A stretch of 20,853 nt of DNA, taken from positions 1 to 20,853 of the forward strand of contig JASLDD010000250.1 of the NCBI GenBank assembly GCA_030151725.1, read 5' to 3'. This DNA comes from Solirubrobacteraceae bacterium. Lineage in GTDB: Bacteria; Actinomycetota; Thermoleophilia; Solirubrobacterales; Solirubrobacteraceae. The notes under the pieces were generated by a model. It was not told the DNA's origin. It saw only the letters and a list, made by a program, of their open reading frames with translations, and ran no database searches. A program made the translations under genes and the position numbers. Below are positions 7,067-16,850 of the stretch, in pieces. Positions within the stretch are counted from its first letter, which is position 1. Every line of letters begins with the position of its first letter.

Positions 7067-7094
7067 ACGGGAAGTGCACAACCCGCTGGACCCC

Positions 7095-7100
7095 TAAGAT
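7095..7100 (+). promoter_or_regulatory. Putative -10 box of alaS (leaderless start)
   Basis: TAAGAT is followed by six bases (cgcacg) and the ATG at 7107, with no Shine-Dalgarno between. It is one of the best -10 matches in the window and has the same spacing as the box before the iscU-mnmA gene. Confidence 0.5.
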
Positions 7101-7106
7101 CGCACG

Positions 7107-9827
7107 ATGACCTCTGACGAGATCCGCGAGCGCTACCTGGCCTTCTTCGAGGAGCGGGGGCACAAACGCATACCCTCGGCGTCGCTGGTGCCCTCGGCGC
7201 ACGATCCGTCGGCGCTCTTGACGGTCGCGGGCATGCACCCGCTGAAGCCGTACTTCCTGGGGCAGGAGACGCCGCCGGCGCTGCGGCTGACGAGCTGTCA
7301 GAAGGTGTTCAGGACGGTGGACATCGACAACGTGGGCAACACAGCTCGTCACCTCACGTTCTTTGAGATGCTCGGCAACTTCTCCTTCGGCGACTACTTC
7401 AAGCACGAAGCGATTGCGCTCGCGTGGGAGCTCTCGCGCGAGGTGTTCGGCTTTGCCGAGCAGGACATCTGGGTGACGGTGTTCGAAGGCGACGATGGCC
7501 TTGGCCTTGGCCCAGACGAGGAGGCGATTGAGCGCTGGCTGGAGCTGGGGATCCCGAGCGATCGGATCGTGCGCTGCCCACGCTCTGAGAACTTCTGGCA
7601 GGCCGGCCCCAGCGGTCCGTGCGGTCCGTGCTCGGAGCTTTACATCGATCGCGGCGTCGAGTACGGCTCGCCGGCGGATCTGCCGGGTGGGGAGAACGAG
7701 CGCTTCCTGGAGTACTGGAACCTGGTGTTCATGCAGTACGACCAGCAGGCCAGCGAAAACGGAGCACGCTCGACACTGACGCCGCTGCCGGAGAACAACA
7801 TCGACACGGGCATGGGCCTGAACCGCATGGCGGCGATCCTGCAGGGCAAGGAGTCGGTGTTCGAGACCGACCAGTTCCAGCCGCTGATAGAGCTCGGCGA
7901 GGGGCTGTCGGGCAGGCGCTATCGGGAGGACTTCGACACCGATCGCGCGCTTCGCATCCTGGCTGACCATGCGCGCGCGATGACGTTCCTCACAGCAGAC
8001 GGCGTCGTGCCCTCGAACGAGGACCGTGGGTATGTGCTGCGTCGGGTGATGCGCAGGGCAATCCAGCAAGGATTGGCCCTGGAGCTCGCCCCGGGATTCC
8101 TGACGCGCTATGCCGAGCGGGTGCGCGAGCTGATGGGCGCCACGTACCCCGAGCTGGTCCAGCATGCGGAGTCGATCGACATGTGGCTGTCGGCCGAGGA
8201 GGAGGGCTTTGGGCGCACGCTTGCCCAGGGGATGGCCACGCTTGCCACCCACATCGAGCAGGCGCGGGCGGCGGAGCGCACGACGGTTGGGGCGGAGGAG
8301 GTGTTTCGCCTGCACGACACGTTTGGCTTCCCCTATGAGATGACGAGTGAGCTGCTGGCCGAGCAGGGGCTGTCGATTGAGGGCGACTTCGAGAGCCTGA
8401 TGGAGAAACAACGCGCCCGCGGGCGGGCGGGGGCGCGTGCTGCGACGGCAACCGGCGGTGCGCAAGCGTCAAACGTGAGAGCGCTAGCCGGCTCGTTTGC
8501 CGGCGAGAGTGGGTTTGCGACGCGCTTCACGGGCTATGAGACGGAGGAGCAGCAGACGACGGTGGGCGCCCTGCAGAGCGTCGACGCCGAGGATGATCCC
8601 ACCGGCTCCTCGAACGGCTCCGAGGCGGCCCGCTACCTGGTCAAGCTGACCGAGTCGCCGTTCTATGCGGCGGGCGGTGGCCAAGTCTCAGATGGGGGCT
8701 CGATCGAATGCGAGAACGGCGATTGCAGGGCGCGGGTGGAGGAGGTTTTCCGCCTCGGAGACGACCAAGCGTTGACTGTGCTCGTGGATGAGGGTGCGCT
8801 GCACCCCGGGGAGGCAGTCGTCGCGAGGGTAGATCGAGTGGCCAGGCATGCCACTGAGTGCAATCACACCGCCACGCACCTGCTGCAGGCGGCGCTGCGA
8901 GAGGTGGTGGGCACCCATGTGCGCCAGGCGGGCTCGTATGTGGGACCGGACAAGCTGCGCTTTGACTTCAGCCACGGACAGGGCCTCACCGATCGGGAGC
9001 TGAGAGATGTGGAGGATCGGGTGAACGGGTGGATATCGCTCAACGACCATGTGCGTGCGATCACGACCACACTGGATGAGGCGCGCAGCCTTGGCGCGAT
9101 GGCGCTGTTCGGGGAGAAGTACGGCGACGTGGTGCGGATGGTGCAGATCGGCGACGGGCACTACTCGCGGGAGCTGTGTGGAGGAACCCATGTGCGCTCC
9201 ACGGCTGAGATCGGACCGTTCAGGATCCTCAGCGAGACCTCGAGCGCCGCCAACGTGCGCCGCGTGGAGGCGGTGACGGGCCCGGCCGCCGTGGAGCTGC
9301 TGCGTTCGCACGATCGTCTGTTGGCCGAGTTGGCGGGCGAGCTGCGTTCGCGTCCCGAGGACACGGTGGGCGCGCTGCGCAAGCTGATGGATGAGCGCAG
9401 GCAGCTTGAGAAGACGATTAAGGAGGGGGGCGTTCGGGCTGGCTCGACGGGGCAGCCTGACGTGGAGGCGCTGGCGAGAGGCGCGCAGGAGATATCCGGC
9501 GCGGTGGTTCTGGCCGCGGCCGTGGAGGTCCCCGACGCCAAGGCGCTGTTGGATGTGGTGGATCGATTGAAGGGTCGCATCGGCGATGCGGCGATCCTGC
9601 TGGGCACGGCGGCGGAGGGGCGCGTGCACCTGGTTGCGAGCGTGGCTCCCTCGCTGGTGGCGCGCGGCGTGAAGGCGGGCGCGGTGGTGAAGGCCGCGGC
9701 CGAGGCGGTAGGCGGCGGGGGAGGGGGGCGCGACACGATGGCTCAGGCGGGAGGGCGCGAGCCGGAGAAGCTGAATGATGCAATTGAGGCGGGACGCGCC
9801 GTGATCGAGTCTGCGCTCGCGGGCTAG
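7107..9827 (+). CDS. alaS: Alanyl-tRNA synthetase
   Basis: The 906-residue class II synthetase charges tRNA-Ala. It opens EIRERYLAFFEERGHKRIPSASL-like and has the AlaRS core LTSCQKVFRTVDIDNVG followed by HLTFFEMLGNFSFGDYFK. FWQAGPSGPCGPCSE and NNIDTGMGLNRMA complete the aminoacylation domain. The editing domain has HTATH (H587, H591) and CGGTH (C691, H695), the zinc-binding residues that clear mischarged Ser and Gly. A C-terminal DHHA1/C-Ala domain ends in the glycine-rich GGGGGGRDTMAQAGG. Length is normal. ATG 7107 is the only sensible start. It is followed 6 bases later by ruvX, a common actinobacterial order leading to mltG and aroE. A six-base 'cgcacg' spacer to a -10 box suggests leaderless translation. 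Confidence 0.97.
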   Translation: MTSDEIRERYLAFFEERGHKRIPSASLVPSAHDPSALLTVAGMHPLKPYFLGQETPPALRLTSCQKVFRTVDIDNVGNTARHLTFFEMLGNFSFGDYFKHEAIALAWELSREVFGFAEQDIWVTVFEGDDGLGLGPDEEAIERWLELGIPSDRIVRCPRSENFWQAGPSGPCGPCSELYIDRGVEYGSPADLPGGENERFLEYWNLVFMQYDQQASENGARSTLTPLPENNIDTGMGLNRMAAILQGKESVFETDQFQPLIELGEGLSGRRYREDFDTDRALRILADHARAMTFLTADGVVPSNEDRGYVLRRVMRRAIQQGLALELAPGFLTRYAERVRELMGATYPELVQHAESIDMWLSAEEEGFGRTLAQGMATLATHIEQARAAERTTVGAEEVFRLHDTFGFPYEMTSELLAEQGLSIEGDFESLMEKQRARGRAGARAATATGGAQASNVRALAGSFAGESGFATRFTGYETEEQQTTVGALQSVDAEDDPTGSSNGSEAARYLVKLTESPFYAAGGGQVSDGGSIECENGDCRARVEEVFRLGDDQALTVLVDEGALHPGEAVVARVDRVARHATECNHTATHLLQAALREVVGTHVRQAGSYVGPDKLRFDFSHGQGLTDRELRDVEDRVNGWISLNDHVRAITTTLDEARSLGAMALFGEKYGDVVRMVQIGDGHYSRELCGGTHVRSTAEIGPFRILSETSSAANVRRVEAVTGPAAVELLRSHDRLLAELAGELRSRPEDTVGALRKLMDERRQLEKTIKEGGVRAGSTGQPDVEALARGAQEISGAVVLAAAVEVPDAKALLDVVDRLKGRIGDAAILLGTAAEGRVHLVASVAPSLVARGVKAGAVVKAAAEAVGGGGGGRDTMAQAGGREPEKLNDAIEAGRAVIESALAG

Positions 9828-9833
9828 CAAACC

Positions 9834-10232
9834 GTGCGGGTGCTGGCGTTGGACTACGGCAGTGCCCGCTGTGGTTGCGCTGTGAGCGACCCCACCGAGA
9901 CGCTGGTCACCCCGATCGACATCGTTGCCCGCCCGGCGAGCAGGCGCGGAATGGCTGAGCTGCAGGCGCTGGTGCGCGAGCGTGAGATCGGGCGGGTGGT
10001 GGTCGGGCTGCCGCTGTCGCTGAGCGGAGCGGACACCGAGCAGACGCGCGAGACGCGGGAGTTCGCCAGACGGCTGTCGGAGCGCCTTGGCGCGAAAGTA
10101 CCTGTGGAGATGCACGACGAGCGCTTTACCACGCGCATGGCCCAGCGGATGGACGGCGAGCTCAGGACCCCCGAGGACTCGCGCGCGGCTGCCCACCTGC
10201 TCGAGAGCTGGCTCTCCCGGCAATCTCGTTAA
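9834..10232 (+). CDS. ruvX: RuvX/YqgF-type RNase H-fold nuclease (putative Holliday junction resolvase)
   Basis: The 132-residue protein matches the YqgF/RuvX family, linked in different bacteria to pre-16S rRNA 5'-end processing and to Holliday junction resolution. Family marks are the N-terminal strand LALDYGSARCG with D7, VVVGLPLSLSG (56-64), DERFTT (95-100) with an acidic pair, and DSRAAAHLLESWL (115-127) with D115. Together these give the acidic metal site of the RNase H fold. The GTG start lies 6 bases after the alaS stop, so the two are co-transcribed. Length is typical for the family. A substrate choice between rRNA and DNA junctions cannot be made from sequence. Confidence 0.92.
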   Translation: MRVLALDYGSARCGCAVSDPTETLVTPIDIVARPASRRGMAELQALVREREIGRVVVGLPLSLSGADTEQTRETREFARRLSERLGAKVPVEMHDERFTTRMAQRMDGELRTPEDSRAAAHLLESWLSRQSR

Positions 10233-10243
10233 GGTCTCGGGTC

Positions 10244-11662
10244 TTGGCTCGCGGCGAACGATCACGAGAAGAGCGCGAACGCACCCCCGAGGAACGGGAG
10301 CGTGACCGCGAAGAGCGCGCTCGCCGACGTGCTGCGCGTTCGGGCACGGGTGGGCGCGTCGTCGGCGAGCCGCCGAGCGAGACGACCCTCGACGGCGAGC
10401 AACCGCGCGCGCCCCTCATCCCGGAGGAGCCCCTCGTCTCGGAGGAGTCGATCGCGGCGCCGGAGCCGCTGCCGCCTCCCCTGGATCTGCCCGAGAAGCC
10501 GCCCAGCCCGATCGAGGAGCCCTCCAGCCTCCTCGAGCCGGAGGAGCCCTACAGCCCGCCCGGGGAGCCCCACGTCCCCCCCCGGCAGCCTGAGCCGCAC
10601 GACTCCCCCGAGGAGATCCTTGATCCCTATCCGTCAACGGAGGAGCGATATGTGGAGGAGCAACCGCCGGCGGACGAGTCGCCGCCGATGGACGACGAGC
10701 GGGCGCGTGCTTTGCCACCAGTGCCACCGCCGGTCGTGCTCAGGCGCTCCTCGGCGAGCGGACCGGTCATGCCGGCGACGCGCGGGCGCTCCCGCCGGGC
10801 CCCGATCGCGCGTTTGGCGGCGCTGGTGGCGCTTGCCGCGGCGATTGCGGCGGTGGTGTTGCTCGTCAAAGCGCTGCACGGGGAAAGCAAGGTCAAGACG
10901 CCGGCGGCGCCGGTTGCGATCAAGGTCCTGATCCCGGAGGGCAAGACGCGGGTGCAGATCGCCCAGATCGCTGCCGCGGCGGGGTTGAAGGGCAGCTATC
11001 GCTCAGCCGCGCGGCGCTCCTCGCTGCTCGATCCAACCCATTACGGGGCTCCTCATGGGACTCCCGATCTCGAAGGCTTCCTGTTCCCGGCCACCTACGA
11101 CATGGATCCTGGCGATTCCGTATCGCGCCTCGTGCAGAAGCAGCTGGTCGCCTTCCAGGAAAACTTCGGCGTCGCCGAGATCGCCCGCGCGCATGCTCTG
11201 CACGTCACTCCCTACGATCTGCTGATCGTGGCCTCGATGGTCGAGCGCGAGGCGCAGGTGCCGGGGGACCGGGCGAAGATCGCGGCGGTGATCTACAACC
11301 GCCTGCATGCCGGCATGCCGCTGGGGATCGACGCATCGATCTACTACGCGGTGGAGGCCGAGAAGGGGATCGCAACGTACACCCACGAACTGACCGAATC
11401 CGACCTGCGCATCAACTCGCCGTACAACACACGCACACACACCGGTCTGCCGCCCACGCCGATCTCCAACCCGGGTGCCGCCTCGATCCAGGCGGCGGCG
11501 CACCCGTCACACGTCTCATATCTCTACTACGTGGCCGGAGCGGATGGCTGTGGCGAGCAGGTCTTCTCGACTTCCCAGTCGGCCTTCGAAGTCAACGCAG
11601 CCGCCTACAAGGCGGCGGTGAGCAAGAACGGCGGTCATCCGCCGACCTGCAAGCACAAGTGA
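10244..11662 (+). CDS. mltG: Endolytic murein transglycosylase MltG with a long cytoplasmic extension
   Basis: The 472-residue protein cleaves nascent peptidoglycan strands and so limits their length. It has a charged Arg/Glu stretch (1-32), a Glu/Pro-rich low-complexity segment with repeated EEP units (about 55-160), one membrane helix (about 189-208) and the extracytoplasmic YceG domain. In that domain EGFLFPATY (277-285), ASMVEREA with the probable catalytic E334, AVIYNRLHAGMPLGIDASIYY and SPYNTRTHTGLPPTPISNPG are clear. Proteobacterial MltG is about 340 residues with only a short N-terminus, so roughly 180 residues here are extra. The start is TTG at 10244, weakly supported by AAGG nine bases upstream and by overlap-free spacing after ruvX; no ATG precedes the membrane helix in frame at a better place. 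The stop overlaps the aroE start. Confidence 0.92.
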   Translation: MARGERSREERERTPEERERDREERARRRAARSGTGGRVVGEPPSETTLDGEQPRAPLIPEEPLVSEESIAAPEPLPPPLDLPEKPPSPIEEPSSLLEPEEPYSPPGEPHVPPRQPEPHDSPEEILDPYPSTEERYVEEQPPADESPPMDDERARALPPVPPPVVLRRSSASGPVMPATRGRSRRAPIARLAALVALAAAIAAVVLLVKALHGESKVKTPAAPVAIKVLIPEGKTRVQIAQIAAAAGLKGSYRSAARRSSLLDPTHYGAPHGTPDLEGFLFPATYDMDPGDSVSRLVQKQLVAFQENFGVAEIARAHALHVTPYDLLIVASMVEREAQVPGDRAKIAAVIYNRLHAGMPLGIDASIYYAVEAEKGIATYTHELTESDLRINSPYNTRTHTGLPPTPISNPGAASIQAAAHPSHVSYLYYVAGADGCGEQVFSTSQSAFEVNAAAYKAAVSKNGGHPPTCKHK

Positions 11663-12492
11663 TGAGTCGCCTCGGCGTCCTCGGTTGGCCGGTGGCGCAC
11701 AGCCGCTCGCCGGCCATGCACAACGCCGCCCTGGCCGCGCTGGGGATGACGGGCTGGCGCTATCAGCGCCTGCCGGTTCCACCGGCGCTGTTCGAGCAGA
11801 CAGTGCGTGCGCTGGGCGGCTCGGGCTTTGTCGGGGCCAACGTCACGATCCCGCACAAGCAGGCCGCGCTGGCTGTGGCTGACGAGGCGAGCGCCACGGC
11901 GCGGGCGATCGGGGCGGCCAACACGCTTACCTACCTGCCCGACGGTGGCTTGTCAGCAGAGAACACCGACGCACCAGGGTTGATCGAGGCGCTCGGGATA
12001 CCCGTCGGCGGTTTGCGGGCGCTCGTGCTGGGAGCCGGCGGGAGCGCGCGGGCGGCGGTCTGGGCATTGGCTGAGGCGGGTGCCGAGGTGTCGGTCTGGA
12101 ACCGCACGCCGCAGCGGGCACGGGCGCTCGCCGAGGAGCTGGGGGCGCGTGCCGTGCGGGAGCCGGTGGCGGCCGATCTGCTCGTCAACTGCACCTCGGT
12201 GGGCCTTAAAGGCTCATTTGAGGGCCAAACGCTCGAACGCTCGGCCACTGACGGTGAGGCGCTCAACCAACTGGGTTTGACGTTCGATCAAGTCGGTGAG
12301 TACTCGCATGTTGCAGATCTCGTCTACCGCTCAACACCGACCCCACTCCTTGCCGCCGCCCGCGCGCATGGATCGCGCACGGTGGACGGCCTCGAGATAC
12401 TCATCGCCCAGGGCGCGCTCAGTTTCGAGCTCTGGACCGGACGCCCTGCTCCCCGCGAGGTCATGGAGGCCGCTGCGCGCGCAGCCCTCTGA
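11662..12492 (+). CDS. aroE: Shikimate dehydrogenase
   Basis: The 276-residue enzyme reduces 3-dehydroshikimate to shikimate with NADPH in aromatic amino acid synthesis. Substrate-site marks are HSRSPAMHNAAL (13-24), GANVTIPHK with the catalytic K66, and ENTDAPG with D103. The dinucleotide-binding part has LGAGGSARA (123-131), then WNRTPQRARALAEEL (146-160). NRTP is the usual NADP-favouring motif after the second strand. LVNCTSVGL and GLEILIAQGALSFELWTG finish the family pattern. ATG 11662 shares one base with the mltG stop (TGATG); GTG 11659 is also in frame. A chorismate-pathway gene at the end of the alaS-ruvX-mltG row is usual in actinobacteria. The pilus genes follow 18 bases later and may be co-transcribed. 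Confidence 0.94.
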   Translation: MSRLGVLGWPVAHSRSPAMHNAALAALGMTGWRYQRLPVPPALFEQTVRALGGSGFVGANVTIPHKQAALAVADEASATARAIGAANTLTYLPDGGLSAENTDAPGLIEALGIPVGGLRALVLGAGGSARAAVWALAEAGAEVSVWNRTPQRARALAEELGARAVREPVAADLLVNCTSVGLKGSFEGQTLERSATDGEALNQLGLTFDQVGEYSHVADLVYRSTPTPLLAAARAHGSRTVDGLEILIAQGALSFELWTGRPAPREVMEAAARAAL

Positions 12493-12510
12493 GACGCAGG
12501 GGGGTGCGCG

Positions 12511-14445
<1,935 letters not shown>

Positions 14446-14534
14446 CCTCAGCGTCCTCGTATCTTCGTCCATCGCCTCGGAGACTCAGATGCCGAAGCTA
14501 ATGATCTCCCTCGGATCTGTCGATGCGCAGACCC

Positions 14535-15617
14535 ATGGACATAGATTTCGCAGATCTGCTGATGGAGGTTGTAAAGCGTCGGGCATCCGACCTGCACCTG
14601 AGCTCCGGCGCGCACCCCACGGTTCGCGTGCGAGGCAAACTCGCACCGCTCGAGGAATACCCCAAGCTCTCCTCGACCGACACGCGGGAGATCATCTACT
14701 CGATCCTGACCGGCGATCAGCGTCAGCGGCTTGAGACGAACTGGCAGCTCGACTTCGCCTACTCGATCCCCGGGCACGCCCGCTTCCGTGTCAACGCCTA
14801 CTACCAGCGTGGCGCCATCGGTGCGGCTTTCCGTCTGATCCCCTTCGGGCTGACCTCGATCGACGAGCTCGGCCTGCCCGCCGCGGTGCATGAGTTCACT
14901 CGTCGCCCCCGTGGCTTCGTGCTCGTCACCGGCCCCACCGGCTCGGGCAAGTCCACCTCGCTGGCGGCGATGATCGATGAGATCAACTCGACGCGCGACG
15001 AGCACATCATGACGATCGAGGACCCCATCGAGTTCCTGCACGGGCACAAGAAATGCCTCGTCAACCAGCGCGAGCTCGGCTCCGACGCGCAGAGCTTTGG
15101 CGACGCGCTCAAGGCCGCCCTGCGCCAGGACCCCGACGTGATCCTCGTCGGAGAGATGCGCGACCTGGACACGATCTCGACCGCCCTGACGGCGGCTGAG
15201 ACCGGCCACCTCGTGTTCGCGACACTGCACACGCAGGACAGCGCCCAGACGATCGACCGCATCATCGACGTGTTCCCCGCGCACCAGCAGGGCCAGGTCC
15301 GCGTGCAGCTGTCGGTGGCGCTGCAGGGGATCATGACCCAGCAACTGCTGCCGAACACCGATGGCTCGGGTCGAGTCGTGGCCACCGAGGTGCTCGTCCC
15401 CAACCCCGCCATCCGCAACCTGATCCGCGAGGGCAAGACCCACCAGATCTACTCGGTTCTGCAGACGAGCTCGGCGGCCGGCATGCAGACGATGGACACA
15501 TCGCTCGCGGGGCTCGTGCGCCGTGGCGAAATCACCCAGAAGCTGGCTGAAGCACGCTCGTCCACGCCGGAGGAGCTCAGGCGCCTGCTCGGCGCCACGT
15601 CGCTCGCGGCAGCCTAG
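14535..15617 (+). CDS. pilT: Type IV pilus retraction ATPase PilT
   Basis: The 360-residue protein is the motor that disassembles pili, giving twitching and DNA uptake in other bacteria. It begins DIDFADLLMEVVKRRASDLHLSSG, the usual PilT opening. It has Walker A GPTGSGKST (about 133-141), the Asp box TIEDPIEF, Walker B LVGEMRDLDT, and the His box LVFATLHTQD. The PilT-specific AIRNLIREGKTHQIYS sequence lies near 292. There is no tetracysteine site, which separates it from PilB. ATG 14535 fits family starts; ATG 14523 would add MRRP. Neither has a Shine-Dalgarno. The 77-89 bp gap after pilB is the longest within this cluster and might hold a processing site or a separate promoter, but no clear box is seen. 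Confidence 0.92.
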   Translation: MDIDFADLLMEVVKRRASDLHLSSGAHPTVRVRGKLAPLEEYPKLSSTDTREIIYSILTGDQRQRLETNWQLDFAYSIPGHARFRVNAYYQRGAIGAAFRLIPFGLTSIDELGLPAAVHEFTRRPRGFVLVTGPTGSGKSTSLAAMIDEINSTRDEHIMTIEDPIEFLHGHKKCLVNQRELGSDAQSFGDALKAALRQDPDVILVGEMRDLDTISTALTAAETGHLVFATLHTQDSAQTIDRIIDVFPAHQQGQVRVQLSVALQGIMTQQLLPNTDGSGRVVATEVLVPNPAIRNLIREGKTHQIYSVLQTSSAAGMQTMDTSLAGLVRRGEITQKLAEARSSTPEELRRLLGATSLAAA

Positions 15618-15626
15618 GCCCCGGAC

Positions 15627-16835
15627 ATGAGCACCTACGTCTTCAAGGCCATCGATCTCGCCGGGGGCAAAGCCCGCGGAGAGGTCGAGGCGGACTCCAA
15701 GCAGGCGGTCTCAGACCAGCTCAAGCAGCGCGGGCTGATCGTCCTGGACATCGCCGACAAGCACGGCTCGCGCGAGATCGAGCTGGCGTTCATGAAGCGT
15801 GTGAAGGCGACCGAACTGGCGGTCTTCGCCCGCCAGCTCTCGACGATGATCTCCTCGGGCATGAGCATTCTGCGTGCCCTGTATGTGCTCGAGGAGCAGA
15901 CCGAGAGCAAGTTTCTCAAGGAAACGATCGTCGCCGTGCGCAAGGACGTCGAGGCGGGTCTGTCGCTGAGCGACTCGATGGCGCGTCACCCCAAGGTCTT
16001 CAATCCTCTGTTTGTCGCCATGACACAGGCGGGTGAGATGGGCGGTGTGCTCGAGGACGCCCTCATGCGTGTGGCCGATCAGCTGCAAAAGGACGCGGCG
16101 CTGCGCCGCCAGATCAAAGCCGCGATGGTCTATCCGACGATGGTGATCATCTTCGCCGTCGGCGTGATGATGGCGCTGGTCGCCTTCCTGGTGCCGGTGT
16201 TCGTCGGAGTCTTCAAGCAGTTCGGAGGTGAACTTCCAGCGCTGACACAGGTCTCGGTCACGCTCTCACACATAGTCACCGGTTATTGGTGGCTGCTGTT
16301 CGGCGGCACCGGTGTGATCATGCTGACGTTCGTCAAGTGGAAGAAAACCGAGTGGGGCCGGCGTCAATGGGATCACTTCCGCCTGCATGTGCCGATGAAG
16401 ATCGGCACGATCGTCCAACAGGTCGCCGTTGCCCGCTGGTCGCGCACGCTCGCATCTCTCACCAGCGCAGGCGTGCCGCTGCTCCAGGCTTTGGACATCA
16501 CCGGTCGCACCGGTGGAAACGCTGCCGTCGAAGAGGCGATGGATGGCGTGATCGCCTCGGTCAAGCGCGGTGGCACGATCGCTGCCCCGCTGGCCCAGGC
16601 GCCGATCTTCCCCTCGATGGTCACCCACATGGTGGGCGTGGGCGAGGAAACGGGTGCGCTCGATGAAATGCTCGACCGCGTGGCCGAGTTCTACGAGGAA
16701 CAGGTCGAAGCTTCGGTCAAGGCGTTGACGTCGATCCTCGAGCCGATCATGATCATCGTGATCGGCGGCATCGTCGGTTTCATCGTGATCTCGATGTACC
16801 TGCCGCTGTTCGAAGTCTACAACCACATCGAATAG
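15627..16835 (+). CDS. pilC: Type IV pilus inner-membrane platform protein PilC (GspF family)
   Basis: The 402-residue protein forms the membrane platform that links the PilB and PilT motors to the growing pilus. It begins with STYVFKAIDLAGGKARGEVEADS, the usual short N-terminal domain. Two T2SSF repeats follow (about 70-190 and 275-400), each with the paired pattern LAVFARQLSTMISSGMSILRAL and VARWSRTLASLTSAGVPLLQAL. Three membrane helices are visible: about 172-195 (TMVIIFAVGVMMALVAFLVP core), 212-234, and near the C-terminus (IMIIVIGGIVGFIVISMY). The spacing to pilT is 9 bases, so the genes are co-transcribed. The C-terminal end converges on the ribonuclease D gene, only 15 bases away. PilM, N and O genes are not in view. 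Confidence 0.94.
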   Translation: MSTYVFKAIDLAGGKARGEVEADSKQAVSDQLKQRGLIVLDIADKHGSREIELAFMKRVKATELAVFARQLSTMISSGMSILRALYVLEEQTESKFLKETIVAVRKDVEAGLSLSDSMARHPKVFNPLFVAMTQAGEMGGVLEDALMRVADQLQKDAALRRQIKAAMVYPTMVIIFAVGVMMALVAFLVPVFVGVFKQFGGELPALTQVSVTLSHIVTGYWWLLFGGTGVIMLTFVKWKKTEWGRRQWDHFRLHVPMKIGTIVQQVAVARWSRTLASLTSAGVPLLQALDITGRTGGNAAVEEAMDGVIASVKRGGTIAAPLAQAPIFPSMVTHMVGVGEETGALDEMLDRVAEFYEEQVEASVKALTSILEPIMIIVIGGIVGFIVISMYLPLFEVYNHIE

Positions 16836-16850
16836 CCGAAAAGCACACGC

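Noticed and set aside
6965..7106. T-box riboswitch upstream of alaS
   Set aside because: No AGGGUGGNACCGCG antiterminator sequence and the probable promoter lies directly before the ATG.
7005..8465. Minus-strand open frame of 486 codons opposite alaS
   Set aside because: Shadow of alaS; no family motifs and a biased composition.
8688..10265. Minus-strand open frame of 525 codons
   Set aside because: It lies opposite alaS and ruvX, which are certain genes. Long antisense frames are expected in GC-rich coding DNA, and the product is low-complexity Arg/His/Leu-rich.
14446..14534. GGAGA/TCTCC inverted repeat between pilB and pilT
   Set aside because: Only 5 bp with a loop of about 21 bases; within what chance would give.
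14448..15443. Minus-strand open frame of 331 codons opposite pilT
   Set aside because: Shadow of pilT, which has all its motor motifs on the plus strand.
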